Source: PALSA-607 sp036510735 (GTDB lineage: Bacteria > Actinomycetota > Actinomycetes > Acidothermales > Acidothermaceae). Taken from it: a DNA stretch of 33,147 nucleotides. A model generated the notes under the pieces. It was not told the DNA's origin. It made no database searches and worked only from the letters and a program-made list of their open reading frames with translations. The stretch covers positions 1 to 33,147 of the forward strand of contig DATCDK010000129.1 of the NCBI GenBank assembly GCA_036510735.1, read 5' to 3'. The position numbers and the translations under genes were made by a program. Below are positions 16,832-24,187 of the stretch, in pieces. Every line of letters begins with the position of its first letter. Position 1 is the stretch's first letter.

Positions 16832-17644
16832 CTAGTTGTCGAGGCTGACGACCATGGACGGCGGCGTGATGACGTGGTCGGCACGCAGCGGCCGAACTGC
16901 TGTGCCGATGGAGAAGAACTCTGTCGTGTGCGCGCCCCATGAGTGGTTGCGCTGGTGCAGTTGCACGCCGACGATGCCTTCGGCATGCAGCTCTTCGGCT
17001 TCCTTCTGCATGCGCTCCATCGCCAGCTCGCGTGCGTCGTACAACGCCTGGGTGAACTGCGTGAGCTCGGTGTTCTTACCGACGTTCGACAGCACGTTTC
17101 CGAGTCCGCGATGCGCGATGTGGTAGACGCAGGTGCCCATCACCATGCCGAGCGGTGCGTAGCCGGTCTGCACGAGTGTCCAGAAGTCCTGACCTGACAG
17201 GTCGGAGGTGAAGGGCAGTCCCTTGTCGTTGCGCCAGCTCGTGCCGTCGTCGGCCTTGACTGCGGTGCCGACTGCGAGAAACTCCGCGATGTCGGCGCCC
17301 CATTCTTTGAACTCAACTTCAAGCCGGACGCCGACAATGCCGTCGGCACCGAGCACGTTGGCTTCTTGTTCCATGCGGCTCATCGCCAGCTCGCGGGCGT
17401 GATACATCGCCTGCGACAGCACATCGAGTTCTTGGTTCTGACTCCACCGGCCGACCTGAATACCGACGTGATAGATCGACGAGCCAAGCACCATGCCGAC
17501 CGGAGTGAAGCCCGCCTGCTTGACGAGCAGGAACTCGTTCACGGTGAGGTCGGACGTGAAGATCGAGCCGGGCCTGCCGGGCTGAAGCTCCGACAACCTC
17601 GTCATGGCGTCCTGGGGCAGGCCGCCTGCGGTTGGCTCGGTCAT
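16832..17644 (-). CDS. Double YbjQ-domain protein (heavy-metal-binding-like), 270 aa
   Basis: Two tandem YbjQ/DUF74-type domains: residues about 28-132 and 144-253. Each begins with FTSDL, has an AGFTPVGMV or GYAPLGMV strand with a YHxG/YHIA end, a helix ARELAMxRMxxEA, an (A/E)GIVGV strand, and ends with a (F/V)xxGTAV strand. YbjQ proteins normally have one such domain of about 105 aa and form pentamers; their metal-binding role is only predicted. AGAGGAG precedes the ATG by seven bases. It lies 30 bases after a second double-YbjQ gene on the same strand, so the pair probably arose by duplication. No membrane helix. Confidence 0.85.
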   Translation of the reverse strand: MTEPTAGGLPQDAMTRLSELQPGRPGSIFTSDLTVNEFLLVKQAGFTPVGMVLGSSIYHVGIQVGRWSQNQELDVLSQAMYHARELAMSRMEQEANVLGADGIVGVRLEVEFKEWGADIAEFLAVGTAVKADDGTSWRNDKGLPFTSDLSGQDFWTLVQTGYAPLGMVMGTCVYHIAHRGLGNVLSNVGKNTELTQFTQALYDARELAMERMQKEAEELHAEGIVGVQLHQRNHSWGAHTTEFFSIGTAVRPLRADHVITPPSMVVSLDN

Positions 17645-17660
17645 CGGGCATCTCCTCTAG

Positions 17661-17685
17661 TCATTTGTTCAATCTCATTTGTTCA
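17661..17685. repeat. 11-bp direct repeat at the junction of the two YbjQ genes
   Basis: TCATTTGTTCA occurs at 17661-17671 and again at 17675-17685; the second copy contains the stop codon of the 310-aa gene read leftward. It may be a footprint of a small tandem duplication between the two genes. Confidence 0.6.
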
Positions 17686-18607
17686 GTCGCAAGATCGGTA
17701 ATGGTCGGGGAACTTCGTTGGCGTGCCCGTGCCGCAGCGGCACCAATGCGGTGCCGATCGCCAGTGACTCGGCAACGTGGTCGTGTCCTTCGCTGCCAGA
17801 GCGGCACCCCTGGTGGAGGACCCAGAGCCCGAGATCGCGCAGGACGACGTGCTGCGCACCGAAGCGGGACGCGTCGCTTTGCAGTGTCGCGCGAGCCCGT
17901 TCGCGCGCGCTGGTGACGAGGTCGGTGACACCGCTGACTTCGGTGTTGTTCCACGAGCCACTTTGCCAGGCAGTGGTGTAGTCGTCGTGCCGGATCAGAA
18001 CCGCGGTGCCCATGACCAAGCCAGCGGGTAGCCAGCCGGCGAGCATCAACTTCGCGAAGTCCTGGCCGGTGAGGTCGGAGGTGAAGGGACGCGGCGGTCG
18101 CGTGTCACCGTCCGCTCGCACCGCCGTCCCGATTGCTTGCACTTCGATCCCGCCGGCAACGAACGGCTCCATCGTCAGTCGGACGCCGACGATGCCGTCG
18201 CCGCGCAATCCTTCGCACTCTTGCACCATGCGATTGACCGCGGAATGTCGTGCGCTCTTCAGCGCAGCCTCGACCTGTTGTGCAACCGAGATTGGCGCAG
18301 AGCCCCACGCGTAGCGCATGCCCATCCCGCCGCCACCGCCGTAGTAGCCGCACATGCTGAGTGCGTACGCGCCCGGGTGGACGACGCAGGTGCCCATGAC
18401 TTGACCGACGGGGGAGAAGCCGACTGACCTGATGGCGTGGTGCTCGTCGACAGAAAGGGACGACGTGAACGCCGCGTCCTCGCGCATGGTGGCGAGCCGT
18501 TGTTGGGCACGCAACGGCAGACGGCCGGCGTCGAGTTCGGCGATGCTGCGCGCGTCGATCTCGGCCGGGGTCATCCCCGCAAGCGCATCGTCGAAGCTGC
18601 TTGGCAT
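17675..18607 (-). CDS. Double YbjQ-domain protein, diverged paralog, 310 aa
   Basis: A 310-aa protein with a 45-residue helical N-terminal part (containing a charged LPLRAQQRLATMRED segment) and two YbjQ-type domains (about 47-164 and 174-291). The first has FTSSLSVDE, VGFSPVGQVMGTCVVHPG, an unusual Gly-rich insertion with CGYYGGGGGMGM (86-97) and GDGIVGVRL; the second has FTSDLTGQDF, GWLPAGLVMGTAV and ends SLAIGTALVPL. In the second domain the IVGV strand is changed (AQHVVLRDLG), suggesting divergence. The frame is open to 18718, but the ATG at 18605-18607 follows the previous stop by seven bases and starts the plausible protein. Part of a leftward run with its neighbours. Confidence 0.82.
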   Translation of the reverse strand: MPSSFDDALAGMTPAEIDARSIAELDAGRLPLRAQQRLATMREDAAFTSSLSVDEHHAIRSVGFSPVGQVMGTCVVHPGAYALSMCGYYGGGGGMGMRYAWGSAPISVAQQVEAALKSARHSAVNRMVQECEGLRGDGIVGVRLTMEPFVAGGIEVQAIGTAVRADGDTRPPRPFTSDLTGQDFAKLMLAGWLPAGLVMGTAVLIRHDDYTTAWQSGSWNNTEVSGVTDLVTSARERARATLQSDASRFGAQHVVLRDLGLWVLHQGCRSGSEGHDHVAESLAIGTALVPLRHGHANEVPRPLPILRLNK

Positions 18608-18614
18608 CAGCGGG

Positions 18615-19013
18615 TCAGCTGGTCCCGTTGATGGCGAGTTGCTGCAACGCCAGCGCCGCTGACGCGCTGCGCCCGGCCGCGGTGGAAAGCGCGGTGAGCA
18701 ACTCACGAACCCACGCATCGAATTCGACCGGCGTGGTGCTCATCACGATGCCACCCGATTCGTGGCACACCGACGACGCGAGGCCGGACGGCGTGGTCTT
18801 CAGCACGTAGCGCCGATCGCCGACGCTGATGTGCACGCCGACCACCTTCGTCTTGCGGACCAGCCCGCCTGACCGCTCGACGCGGGCAAGTTCTGGCGGC
18901 AACGCGTTCGCGAGGGACTCAAGGACGACCTGACCATGCAGTCGGGTGTCTTCGGCGTCGCGCCGCAACCCGGCCGCGATCAACTCGAGATTGGCCTCGC
19001 TGTCGTCCCCCAT
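18615..19013 (-). CDS. Hypothetical protein, 132 aa, first gene of the YbjQ run
   Basis: Soluble and mixed alpha/beta: an N-terminal helix (residues about 5-40), a short beta segment (VVGVHISVGDRRYVLKTT, 58-75), a CHESGGIVMST stretch and a C-terminal Ala-rich helix (93-128). AGGAG seven bases before the ATG supports the start. The gene ends seven bases before the 310-aa double-YbjQ gene, so they are probably one operon. I do not recognise a family; its constant position with the YbjQ pair would be the best clue to function. Confidence 0.72.
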   Translation of the reverse strand: MGDDSEANLELIAAGLRRDAEDTRLHGQVVLESLANALPPELARVERSGGLVRKTKVVGVHISVGDRRYVLKTTPSGLASSVCHESGGIVMSTTPVEFDAWVRELLTALSTAAGRSASAALALQQLAINGTS

Positions 19014-19228
19014 GGAGCTACTCCTGTGTCGTCTGTGTGGGCGTTTCCGATGATTCGTCCCGATGATGCTGGCATGCTGGTCTTAGGCAATCATCCCTTG
19101 TCACCCTTCGATGAGGGATTGGTGGGCCTAGAAGGGGTAGGGATCCAATCAGAGCGCGGGCTCGATCTACGGGCCCGGTGCCTGGACTCGCAACAGAGAT
19201 ACCGAAATTGCCGAAAGGGTGACACGCG
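19014..19228. promoter_or_regulatory. Divergent intergenic region upstream of the YbjQ run and the 163-aa gene
   Basis: 215 bases with no convincing gene on either strand. It holds a weak dyad, ATCCCT...AGGGAT (near 19094-19120), and must carry promoters for both flanking genes. AAAGGG nine bases before the rightward ATG is the ribosome site. No tRNA cloverleaf was found. Confidence 0.4.
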
Positions 19229-19720
19229 ATGCTTCTCATCGGCCTCCTGATCTTGGTGGCAGCCGCCGCGTTCGCAGGCGTGCTTATCTCGGAGAACTGG
19301 GGTGGCGGGACGTTCGCCATCAAAGGCTTCGGGCACGTGCTCGGGCACTACACGCTGGCGCAGATCTTCATTTCCGGGATCGTCTTGACCGCGATCTTCT
19401 TCTTCGGCCTGTGGGCCGCGAGCGTGTCGACGCGTCTTCGCCGTCGCGCGTCGAGCCGTCGTCGCGCAGAGAACCGGGCCACTCGCGAAGAGCACGACGA
19501 ACTTGTGGCGGAGCGCGACAAGTTGGCGCGCGAACTAGCCGCCGCCCAGAGCACCGCCCCGGTGGTCGCTACGGCTGCGACCGCGACCGCTACCGGTCAG
19601 CCGGCGTACGTGCCAGCGGGGCTGCCAGCCTACGTTCCTGCAGATCAGCCGAATGAGCTGTTCCCGACCCGGCAGGTCGTGCTCGACGAGGGCCCGCTCA
19701 TGCGCGAGGTCGAGGTCTAG
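19229..19720 (+). CDS. Two-helix membrane protein with cytoplasmic coiled coil
   Basis: 163 aa: a first membrane helix at residues 2-20, a short outside loop (ENWGGGTFAIKGFGHVLGHY), a second helix at about 42-66, a strongly basic stop-transfer stretch (RLRRRASSRRRAENR), a short coiled coil (EEHDELVAERDKLARELAAA, 86-105) and an Ala/Thr/Pro-rich tail with a YVPAG/YVPAD duplication. The layout resembles LapA-domain proteins, but I am not certain of the family. It ends 17 bases before an inverted repeat that probably stops transcription from both sides. Confidence 0.75.
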   Translation: MLLIGLLILVAAAAFAGVLISENWGGGTFAIKGFGHVLGHYTLAQIFISGIVLTAIFFFGLWAASVSTRLRRRASSRRRAENRATREEHDELVAERDKLARELAAAQSTAPVVATAATATATGQPAYVPAGLPAYVPADQPNELFPTRQVVLDEGPLMREVEV

Positions 19721-19737
19721 AGCCCCGAACTCCGAGT

Positions 19738-19794
19738 CGACTGAAGGAACTACGCGCACTTTCCTCAGGAAACTGAGCCAAATTCCTTCAGTCG
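19738..19794. terminator. Nested inverted repeat between convergent genes (possible bidirectional terminator)
   Basis: Perfect 12-bp arms CGACTGAAGGAA (19738-19749) and TTCCTTCAGTCG (19783-19794) enclose 33 bases, which include a second perfect palindrome TTTCCT-C-AGGAAA (19760-19772). It lies between the stops of two convergent genes, so bidirectional termination is the simplest reading, but there is no T-tract and the two-level symmetry is unusual. It could be a repeat element or protein-binding site. Confidence 0.5.
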
Positions 19795-19810
19795 GCGGTG
19801 AGTTGAGAAG

Positions 19811-20101
19811 CTAACCGGTTGCGGCGGCGGGGGCTTCGGCTGTGGTGAGCATGGTGATCGCGATTGGGAGCGACACGACATCCCCGCCGACGGTTTCGTC
19901 GTCCAACTCCGCCGCCGTAACTGCCCCTGCCGCGGCAAGTACCACTTCGGGTCTCACGACCAGCGTCGGCGGCGCCAGCCCGTCGGGGTCGAGGTTGCGC
20001 TCGAAGCGGTCCAGCAGGGCAAGCAATGTGAAGAGGCAACTGGGCAAGACGATGATGGTCAGCACGGCGAGAAAGCCGACCTCAGCTAGTCCGTTGCCCA
20101 T
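19811..20101 (-). CDS. Small single-pass membrane protein of unknown function
   Basis: 96 aa: one membrane helix at about residues 8-30 followed by LLDRFERN, then an Ala/Val/Asp-rich cytoplasmic or outside tail of 60 residues. GAGGAGG six bases before the ATG is a strong ribosome site and the best support for the gene. The 193 bases upstream hold no other gene that I can see. Function unknown. Confidence 0.65.
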   Translation of the reverse strand: MGNGLAEVGFLAVLTIIVLPSCLFTLLALLDRFERNLDPDGLAPPTLVVRPEVVLAAAGAVTAAELDDETVGGDVVSLPIAITMLTTAEAPAAATG

Positions 20102-20294
20102 GCGCCGCCTCCTCGTTTATGTCGAGGGTTCGCAACCTGTGCAAAGCCCGGTCGACACGCCGGACCTATGACTCGCGACCCCTGATCGCGGTTGTCCGAC
20201 TGTACGGAACTTCGCCACTCACGCCCCACGCCAAACGTATTTTGCGACTTCTCTGGCGTGTCGCCAAGACCGGGGGACCGTTTCAGGCGCGCGG

Positions 20295-20882
20295 CTACTG
20301 AGCGTGATCGACCGCCGGGCCGTCCCACGGCCCTGTCATGTGGACGCACCCGTGACCTGGCCTGGCGAATCGGTGCTGGTCACACACGCATTCGTGCTCG
20401 TGCGTCCACTGCACGGGGACCGTCAGCCAGACCTCCTTCCCATCGGCGCGCTCCGCGACGCCCCACTCGTCGGCGAGCGCGTCGACGATCAAGAGCCCCC
20501 GGCCCCCGGCGATGCTGCCGCTCGAGCCGACGTAGGAGGCCGGGTGCCGATCGTCGAGGTCGGCGGTCACGGACGGCACCACATCAAGACCAGCGGCGTC
20601 GAGGTCGGCGAGCAGGTCGAGGCGGACCGGACGAATGACCGGCGGCCGCGGGTCCCGGTCGATCACGCACACGGTCACCGTCCCACCGATGACGCAGAGT
20701 TCGACCTCGATCTGGGTGCGCGCGTGCAGTACCGCGTTCGTGACAAGTTCCGACACGGCGAGGGTTAGCTCGTCGATGACGCTGTCGATGCCCCACTGAT
20801 GGCAGGTACTCGCGACGAAGCGCCTGGCCTCGCCGGCCGCCTGCGGCGTCGGCTCCAGGCCTAGAAGTGCGCGCCGGCACAT
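20295..20882 (-). CDS. HATPase (GHKL) anti-sigma-type ATP-binding protein with Cys/His tail
   Basis: 195 aa. Residues 8-158 form a HATPase_c_2 domain of the RsbW/SpoIIAB type: N-box ELTLAVSELVTNAVLHA (Asn49), a G1-like IDRDPRPP and G2 GGRGLLIVDALADEWGV. Such proteins bind or phosphorylate anti-sigma-factor antagonists. The G1 box is changed from the usual DxGxG, and residues 85-120 are a longer lid than usual. The tail (161-181) carries three Cys and five His and could bind a metal, which is unusual here. ATG 20882 was chosen; a TTG five codons earlier is possible. No partner antagonist gene is adjacent. Confidence 0.88.
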   Translation of the reverse strand: MCRRALLGLEPTPQAAGEARRFVASTCHQWGIDSVIDELTLAVSELVTNAVLHARTQIEVELCVIGGTVTVCVIDRDPRPPVIRPVRLDLLADLDAAGLDVVPSVTADLDDRHPASYVGSSGSIAGGRGLLIVDALADEWGVAERADGKEVWLTVPVQWTHEHECVCDQHRFARPGHGCVHMTGPWDGPAVDHAQ

Positions 20883-20963
20883 CGTGGCGTCACGCAAGTT
20901 GAGGAAGTCATCCCTATCGCCATGCCCGGAAGGCCGACCAGCTAAGCATGTCCGGCGGTGACG

Positions 20964-21692
20964 TCAGCGCGCGGCGATGACCAGCCCAGCCGCCACCGCG
21001 ACCAATGACCACGACACCGCCTTCAGGGCCGTCTCGATCGGGCTCAGCAGGCCCGGAATCGTCAGCTCAACCGGCGTCCCGTCATTGAGGGTGCCGTGAC
21101 CGTCGAGATCGCGCACCGATCGGCGCAGCCACCGAGCCTGCGTGCTGAGCGTGCGTTGCGCGAACGACAACCCGAATGCACCAGCCGCCGCAAAGCAAGC
21201 GCCGATCGAGATGGACCAGTGCTGCGCGTAGTAGCCGGTGAGCAGCGGAAACGCCCCCCAGGACGCCGCGAACCCCGCGCTGTTGTGCACCAGACCGCCG
21301 AACCACTCCAGGTTGTATGCCAGCACGAGCAGTGCGCCGACGGCGACGAACGGCAGCAGGTGGATGCCCCCAACAAGCCACCCGTCGACGGCCGCACCAG
21401 CAATCGCCGCTCCCCCAACAAAGACAAGAGCCCAGGTCGGGACGCCGGTGCGTAGCGGACGTCCGTGCAGCTCGTCGAGGGTATGGGCGCCGATCCCGAC
21501 ACCGAGGAAGAACCCGAGCAGGCTCCAACCGAGCCGATCGAGGCGGATCGGGTGCGCAAGTGCCGCGCCGATCGCCACGTAGGACAGGTGCCAGGCGGTG
21601 TACGGCGGGTGCAGCAGCGTGACCCAGTCGCGCCACCCGCCGTCCCCTCGTCCGGCGCCGTAGAAGGCGGGTGCCGGCCGATCGCTACCCAC
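20964..21692 (-). CDS. Multi-pass membrane protein of unknown function
   Basis: 242 aa with about six to seven hydrophobic helices, conserved-looking polar motifs in the membrane part (LHPPYTAWHLSYVAIGAAL, GAHTLDELHGRP, YNLEWFGGLVHNS) and a C-terminal amphipathic part with a last helix (about 220-240). The His/Asp/Glu residues near helix ends might form an active site. GTG at 21690-21692 overlaps the methyltransferase stop by eight bases, so it is translationally coupled to that gene and probably works on the same lipid or quinone. I do not recognise a named family. Confidence 0.8.
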   Translation of the reverse strand: MGSDRPAPAFYGAGRGDGGWRDWVTLLHPPYTAWHLSYVAIGAALAHPIRLDRLGWSLLGFFLGVGIGAHTLDELHGRPLRTGVPTWALVFVGGAAIAGAAVDGWLVGGIHLLPFVAVGALLVLAYNLEWFGGLVHNSAGFAASWGAFPLLTGYYAQHWSISIGACFAAAGAFGLSFAQRTLSTQARWLRRSVRDLDGHGTLNDGTPVELTIPGLLSPIETALKAVSWSLVAVAAGLVIAAR

Positions 21693-22446
21693 GGCCGCGC
21701 ACTACATCTGCGACTCCGTCTCTCGTGGCCGACATCACCAAGCCGCCGCCGAAGCTCATTGGTTTCACCTTGACGTTCTCGAGCCCGGCAGCGCGCCAGT
21801 TCGCGACGTGGGCCGCCACCGGGTAGCGCAGATAGTGGTAGCTGATGTTCGGACCGAGGAAGCGGCCGACGCGGTACCAGGCCCGGCCTCCAGTCAGTCC
21901 ACCCGCCACAGGTAACACGAAGCGGGTGTAGAACCACCACACGACGCGCGCCGGAGCCCAACCAGGCACGTGGAATTCGAGGCTCGCGATCGTTCCGCCG
22001 GGAGCCAGGCAGCGCGTGAGTTCGGCGATGGTCGCCGCCGGATCCTCGACGTAACGCATCAGATAGCTGAACGAGATCGCGTCGAAAGTGCCGTCAGGGA
22101 AAGGCATTTCCTCGGCGCGTGCGATCGCCAGCTTGATCCGGTCGTCCACGCCAGCAGCACGGACATTGGCCAGACCCTGCCGGAGCATGTCCTCGGTGAG
22201 GTCGACGCCGACCAGTTCGGCGTTGCATGCGTGCGCAATGGCCAGCGTCACTCCAGCCGGTCCGCACGCGACGTCCAGCACTCGCTTGGGATCCGCAGCG
22301 ACGATCCGGTCGACCACCGCGGCCCGCCACCGCCGGTCCTGACCGAACGAAAGTAGGTAGGCCAACGTGTCATAGCGGGACGGCAGATCCGCAAACAGCG
22401 AACGGGCGAAGGTGTTGACCTCCGATGGAGCCCGATCTGTGCCCAT
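21685..22446 (-). CDS. Class I SAM-dependent methyltransferase, MenG/UbiE-like
   Basis: 253 aa. The N-terminal FADLPSRYDTLAYLLSFGQDRRWRAAVV region is typical of UbiE/MenG quinone methyltransferases. Motif I is VLDVACGPAG (57-66), the acidic SAM-ribose residue lies in LVGVDLTEDML, and post-motif blocks include EMPFPDGTFDAISFSYLMRYVEDP and LEFHVPGW. The C-terminus (YHYLRYPVAAHVANW) also fits. ATG 22444-22446 has GGAG six to seven bases before it. The divergent neighbour is a polyprenyl-synthase relic, an arrangement recalling actinobacterial menaquinone loci, so demethylmenaquinone methylation is possible, but a paralog acting on another isoprenoid is as likely. Confidence 0.88.
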   Translation of the reverse strand: MGTDRAPSEVNTFARSLFADLPSRYDTLAYLLSFGQDRRWRAAVVDRIVAADPKRVLDVACGPAGVTLAIAHACNAELVGVDLTEDMLRQGLANVRAAGVDDRIKLAIARAEEMPFPDGTFDAISFSYLMRYVEDPAATIAELTRCLAPGGTIASLEFHVPGWAPARVVWWFYTRFVLPVAGGLTGGRAWYRVGRFLGPNISYHYLRYPVAAHVANWRAAGLENVKVKPMSFGGGLVMSATRDGVADVVRGRG

Positions 22447-22525
22447 ACTCGCTCCAGGAGACTGATGACATGCGCGGCGGCTGCGCCGACGCCGAACGGT
22501 TACATGCGAGATCGGGAGCCAGCGT

Positions 22526-23323
22526 ATGGGAGGTGGCGTGAAGGCGTGGCGTGATCTCGTCGACGACGCGACTAGCCGGTTGGGCCTGGTCTCGCCCGCG
22601 CTGGTGCGCCATTGGCGAGCCGAACTCGACGAGGTCGAACGCCGGGTCGCGCTCCTCGAGTACGCCGCGCCAGTTGACTCGGCCGACGATGGGCTGCACG
22701 CGTTTGTCGTTCTCGCGACGGCACGCCTTGCCGATGCCTGGGATCCCGCGCAACTCATCGACGCGGCGACCGCCGTCGAACTCGCGCACCGCGCGTCGCA
22801 GCATCATCGCCTGGTTGTTGACACAGCCGTCGATTCCACCGCAATCGATGCAACCGCAGTCGATGCAACCGCAGTCGATGCAACAGAGGGGCGGGACGGC
22901 GGGAGGTGCCCGAACGCACGCGTCGTTCTCGATGGTGATTGGTCGATCACCCAAGCGGCGGTGCTGGTCGCGGGGATCGGGCCGGCCGCTTACCGGTGCC
23001 TCGTGCGTGGCTACGGCTCGACCCAGGTGGGTCAGATCTTCGGCGACGCCGAACCACTGGCGCTTATGAAAGCGGCGGTTGAACTTGCTGCGCTGGTGGC
23101 CGAGCTCCCCGACGACGCGGCGCGCAGCCTCTGGGCTGTCGCTACGGGTGCGCGTCCGGCGTCCGTGCCCGCCGCCGTTGTGGCGTGGGCGGTCAGCTCC
23201 TACGTGTCCGATGGAACGACGAACCCCCGCAACGTCGCCGCGCGAGACCGCCGACCGGAGCCAATCGACGTCCAACTGCCGTCGAGATCAAGCACGACGA
23301 GCCCGGCGGTCGGCAGGTCGTAA
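22526..23323 (+). CDS. Degenerate polyprenyl diphosphate synthase-like protein (possible pseudogene)
   Basis: 265 aa, against 320-350 for active enzymes. Residues 83-98 (AVELAHRASQHHRLVVD) align with the family block that normally reads HDDVxD, but the first Asp-rich motif is lost. It is followed by pentapeptide repeats (DATAV type, 99-121) in place of the DDxxD/RRG loop. NARVVLDGDWS (130-140), VGQI and the Lys at 182 match later family blocks. The second Asp-rich motif is absent, and residues 225-265 are read antisense to sixA. GGGAG seven bases before the ATG is a good ribosome site. It is either a decaying gene or a non-catalytic partner subunit. Confidence 0.65.
   Translation: MGGGVKAWRDLVDDATSRLGLVSPALVRHWRAELDEVERRVALLEYAAPVDSADDGLHAFVVLATARLADAWDPAQLIDAATAVELAHRASQHHRLVVDTAVDSTAIDATAVDATAVDATEGRDGGRCPNARVVLDGDWSITQAAVLVAGIGPAAYRCLVRGYGSTQVGQIFGDAEPLALMKAAVELAALVAELPDDAARSLWAVATGARPASVPAAVVAWAVSSYVSDGTTNPRNVAARDRRPEPIDVQLPSRSSTTSPAVGRS
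22831..22884. repeat. 15-bp tandem repeat inside the polyprenyl-synthase relic
   Basis: About 3.6 units of CGATGCAACCGCAGT: a variant copy at 22831-22845, two identical copies at 22846-22875 and a partial copy at 22876-22884. In frame it codes DATAV-type pentapeptides, exactly where the first Asp-rich motif should lie. Confidence 0.9.
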
Positions 23324-23778
23324 CGGAGTCTCGCTGGTACCTGCTCAGGGGCAGCATCGGTGCCATCATCGGTGCCATCGTCGGACCCATCGTCGCCGAG
23401 GAGTAAGAGCGCGAGCTGATGCAGGCCGGGGTTGTGGCCGCACAGCAAGACAGTCGCTGCGTCGGCGGGCACCTTGCGCAGCGCCTTCAAGAGTCGAGCC
23501 GGGTCGGCGAGGTACAGCTTGGCGTCCAGCTTCAGTGGTGCCGCGGCGACTGCCGGCTCGGCTTGCGCCACAAGTTCGACCGTCTCGCGCGTCCTGGTCG
23601 ACGTCGAGCAGAGCACGAGATCGAGCGGATTTCCGTCGAGCTGCTCAGCAATACTGCGCGCGACACCGGGGAGCGCAGCTACGCCGCGAGCTGCCAGTGG
23701 TCGGTCGTAATCCCCACCACCTGCCGTGGGCGGATGCGTCGCCGCTTTCGCGTGCCGAAGGATGAACAGCCGATGCAT
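23200..23778 (-). CDS. sixA: SixA-type histidine phosphatase
   Basis: 192 aa. The SixA-like short histidine phosphatase fold: LFILRHAKA (phospho-His in RHA, 8-10), LCSTSTRTRETVE, and the second histidine in LCGHNPGLHQL (115). The family removes phosphate from histidine phosphotransfer domains or small molecules. A Gly/Asp-rich insert (GDDGSDDGTDDGTD, 128-141) is low-complexity. The ATG at 23776-23778 is preferred to a GTG two codons earlier. Its 3' 124 bases overlap the end of the convergent polyprenyl-synthase relic; SixA's C-terminus looks genuine (LDLDGSWTSIGSG), so the other gene is probably the one that has run on. Confidence 0.87.
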   Translation of the reverse strand: MHRLFILRHAKAATHPPTAGGGDYDRPLAARGVAALPGVARSIAEQLDGNPLDLVLCSTSTRTRETVELVAQAEPAVAAAPLKLDAKLYLADPARLLKALRKVPADAATVLLCGHNPGLHQLALLLLGDDGSDDGTDDGTDAAPEQVPARLRYDLPTAGLVVLDLDGSWTSIGSGRRSRAATLRGFVVPSDT

Positions 23779-24187
23779 CACCACAGTGTTTCAGTTACCA
23801 CAGTGTCGTGGGTGCGCGCATCCGGTGCTAGCTGCGAGAGGTGCCACTGATGGCCGTTCAGTTTGCCGTACCCGTCGCCGATGAATAAGCGCTGCCCGGA
23901 TCGGGAGCCCGTGTCCCCGGGCCTCACCTATGGCCGGCGCGGAGGGATCGGTTCGCCGAAGCCGCGTCGAGCTTCTCGCCGAGAGGCGACCAGCTCCCGA
24001 CTCGGGCAGCACCAACATGTTCGCACTACGAGCGAGTCGAGCTACGACGGTCGGGTCGAACGGCTTCGCCCTATTGCGCCGTTCGGTGTAATCGAAACGC
24101 GCATTTGGCCGAACTCCCCCGCGAGGGGAGGTCGACATTCCAGACATGCGAAGCGTGCGCCAGAACCGCCGCCAGGCGGAGGCTGCC
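23779..24187. other. Non-coding stretch between sixA and the GGDEF-EAL gene
   Basis: About 400 bases with no open frame that looks like a protein. It contains a strong hairpin CTCCCC-N5-GGGGAG at 24114-24130 and a GTTCGG...CCGAAC dyad just before it, 58 bases upstream of the probable GTG start of the downstream gene. It could be a structured leader. I tried to match known cyclic-di-GMP, SAM and cobalamin riboswitches and did not find their conserved cores. Confidence 0.4.

Noticed and set aside
19018..19323. Leftward 101-codon frame in the divergent region
   Set aside because: Overlaps the start of the well-supported 163-aa membrane gene and has no ribosome site or domain.
22370..23275. Leftward 301-codon frame with CIDCG repeats
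   Set aside because: It is the antisense shadow of the 15-bp tandem repeat and of the prenyl-synthase-like gene, and overlaps the start of the methyltransferase gene; no family blocks.
23820..23960. Cobalamin riboswitch (GCCACTG seen near 23843)
   Set aside because: The B12-box core and surrounding conserved helices are absent.
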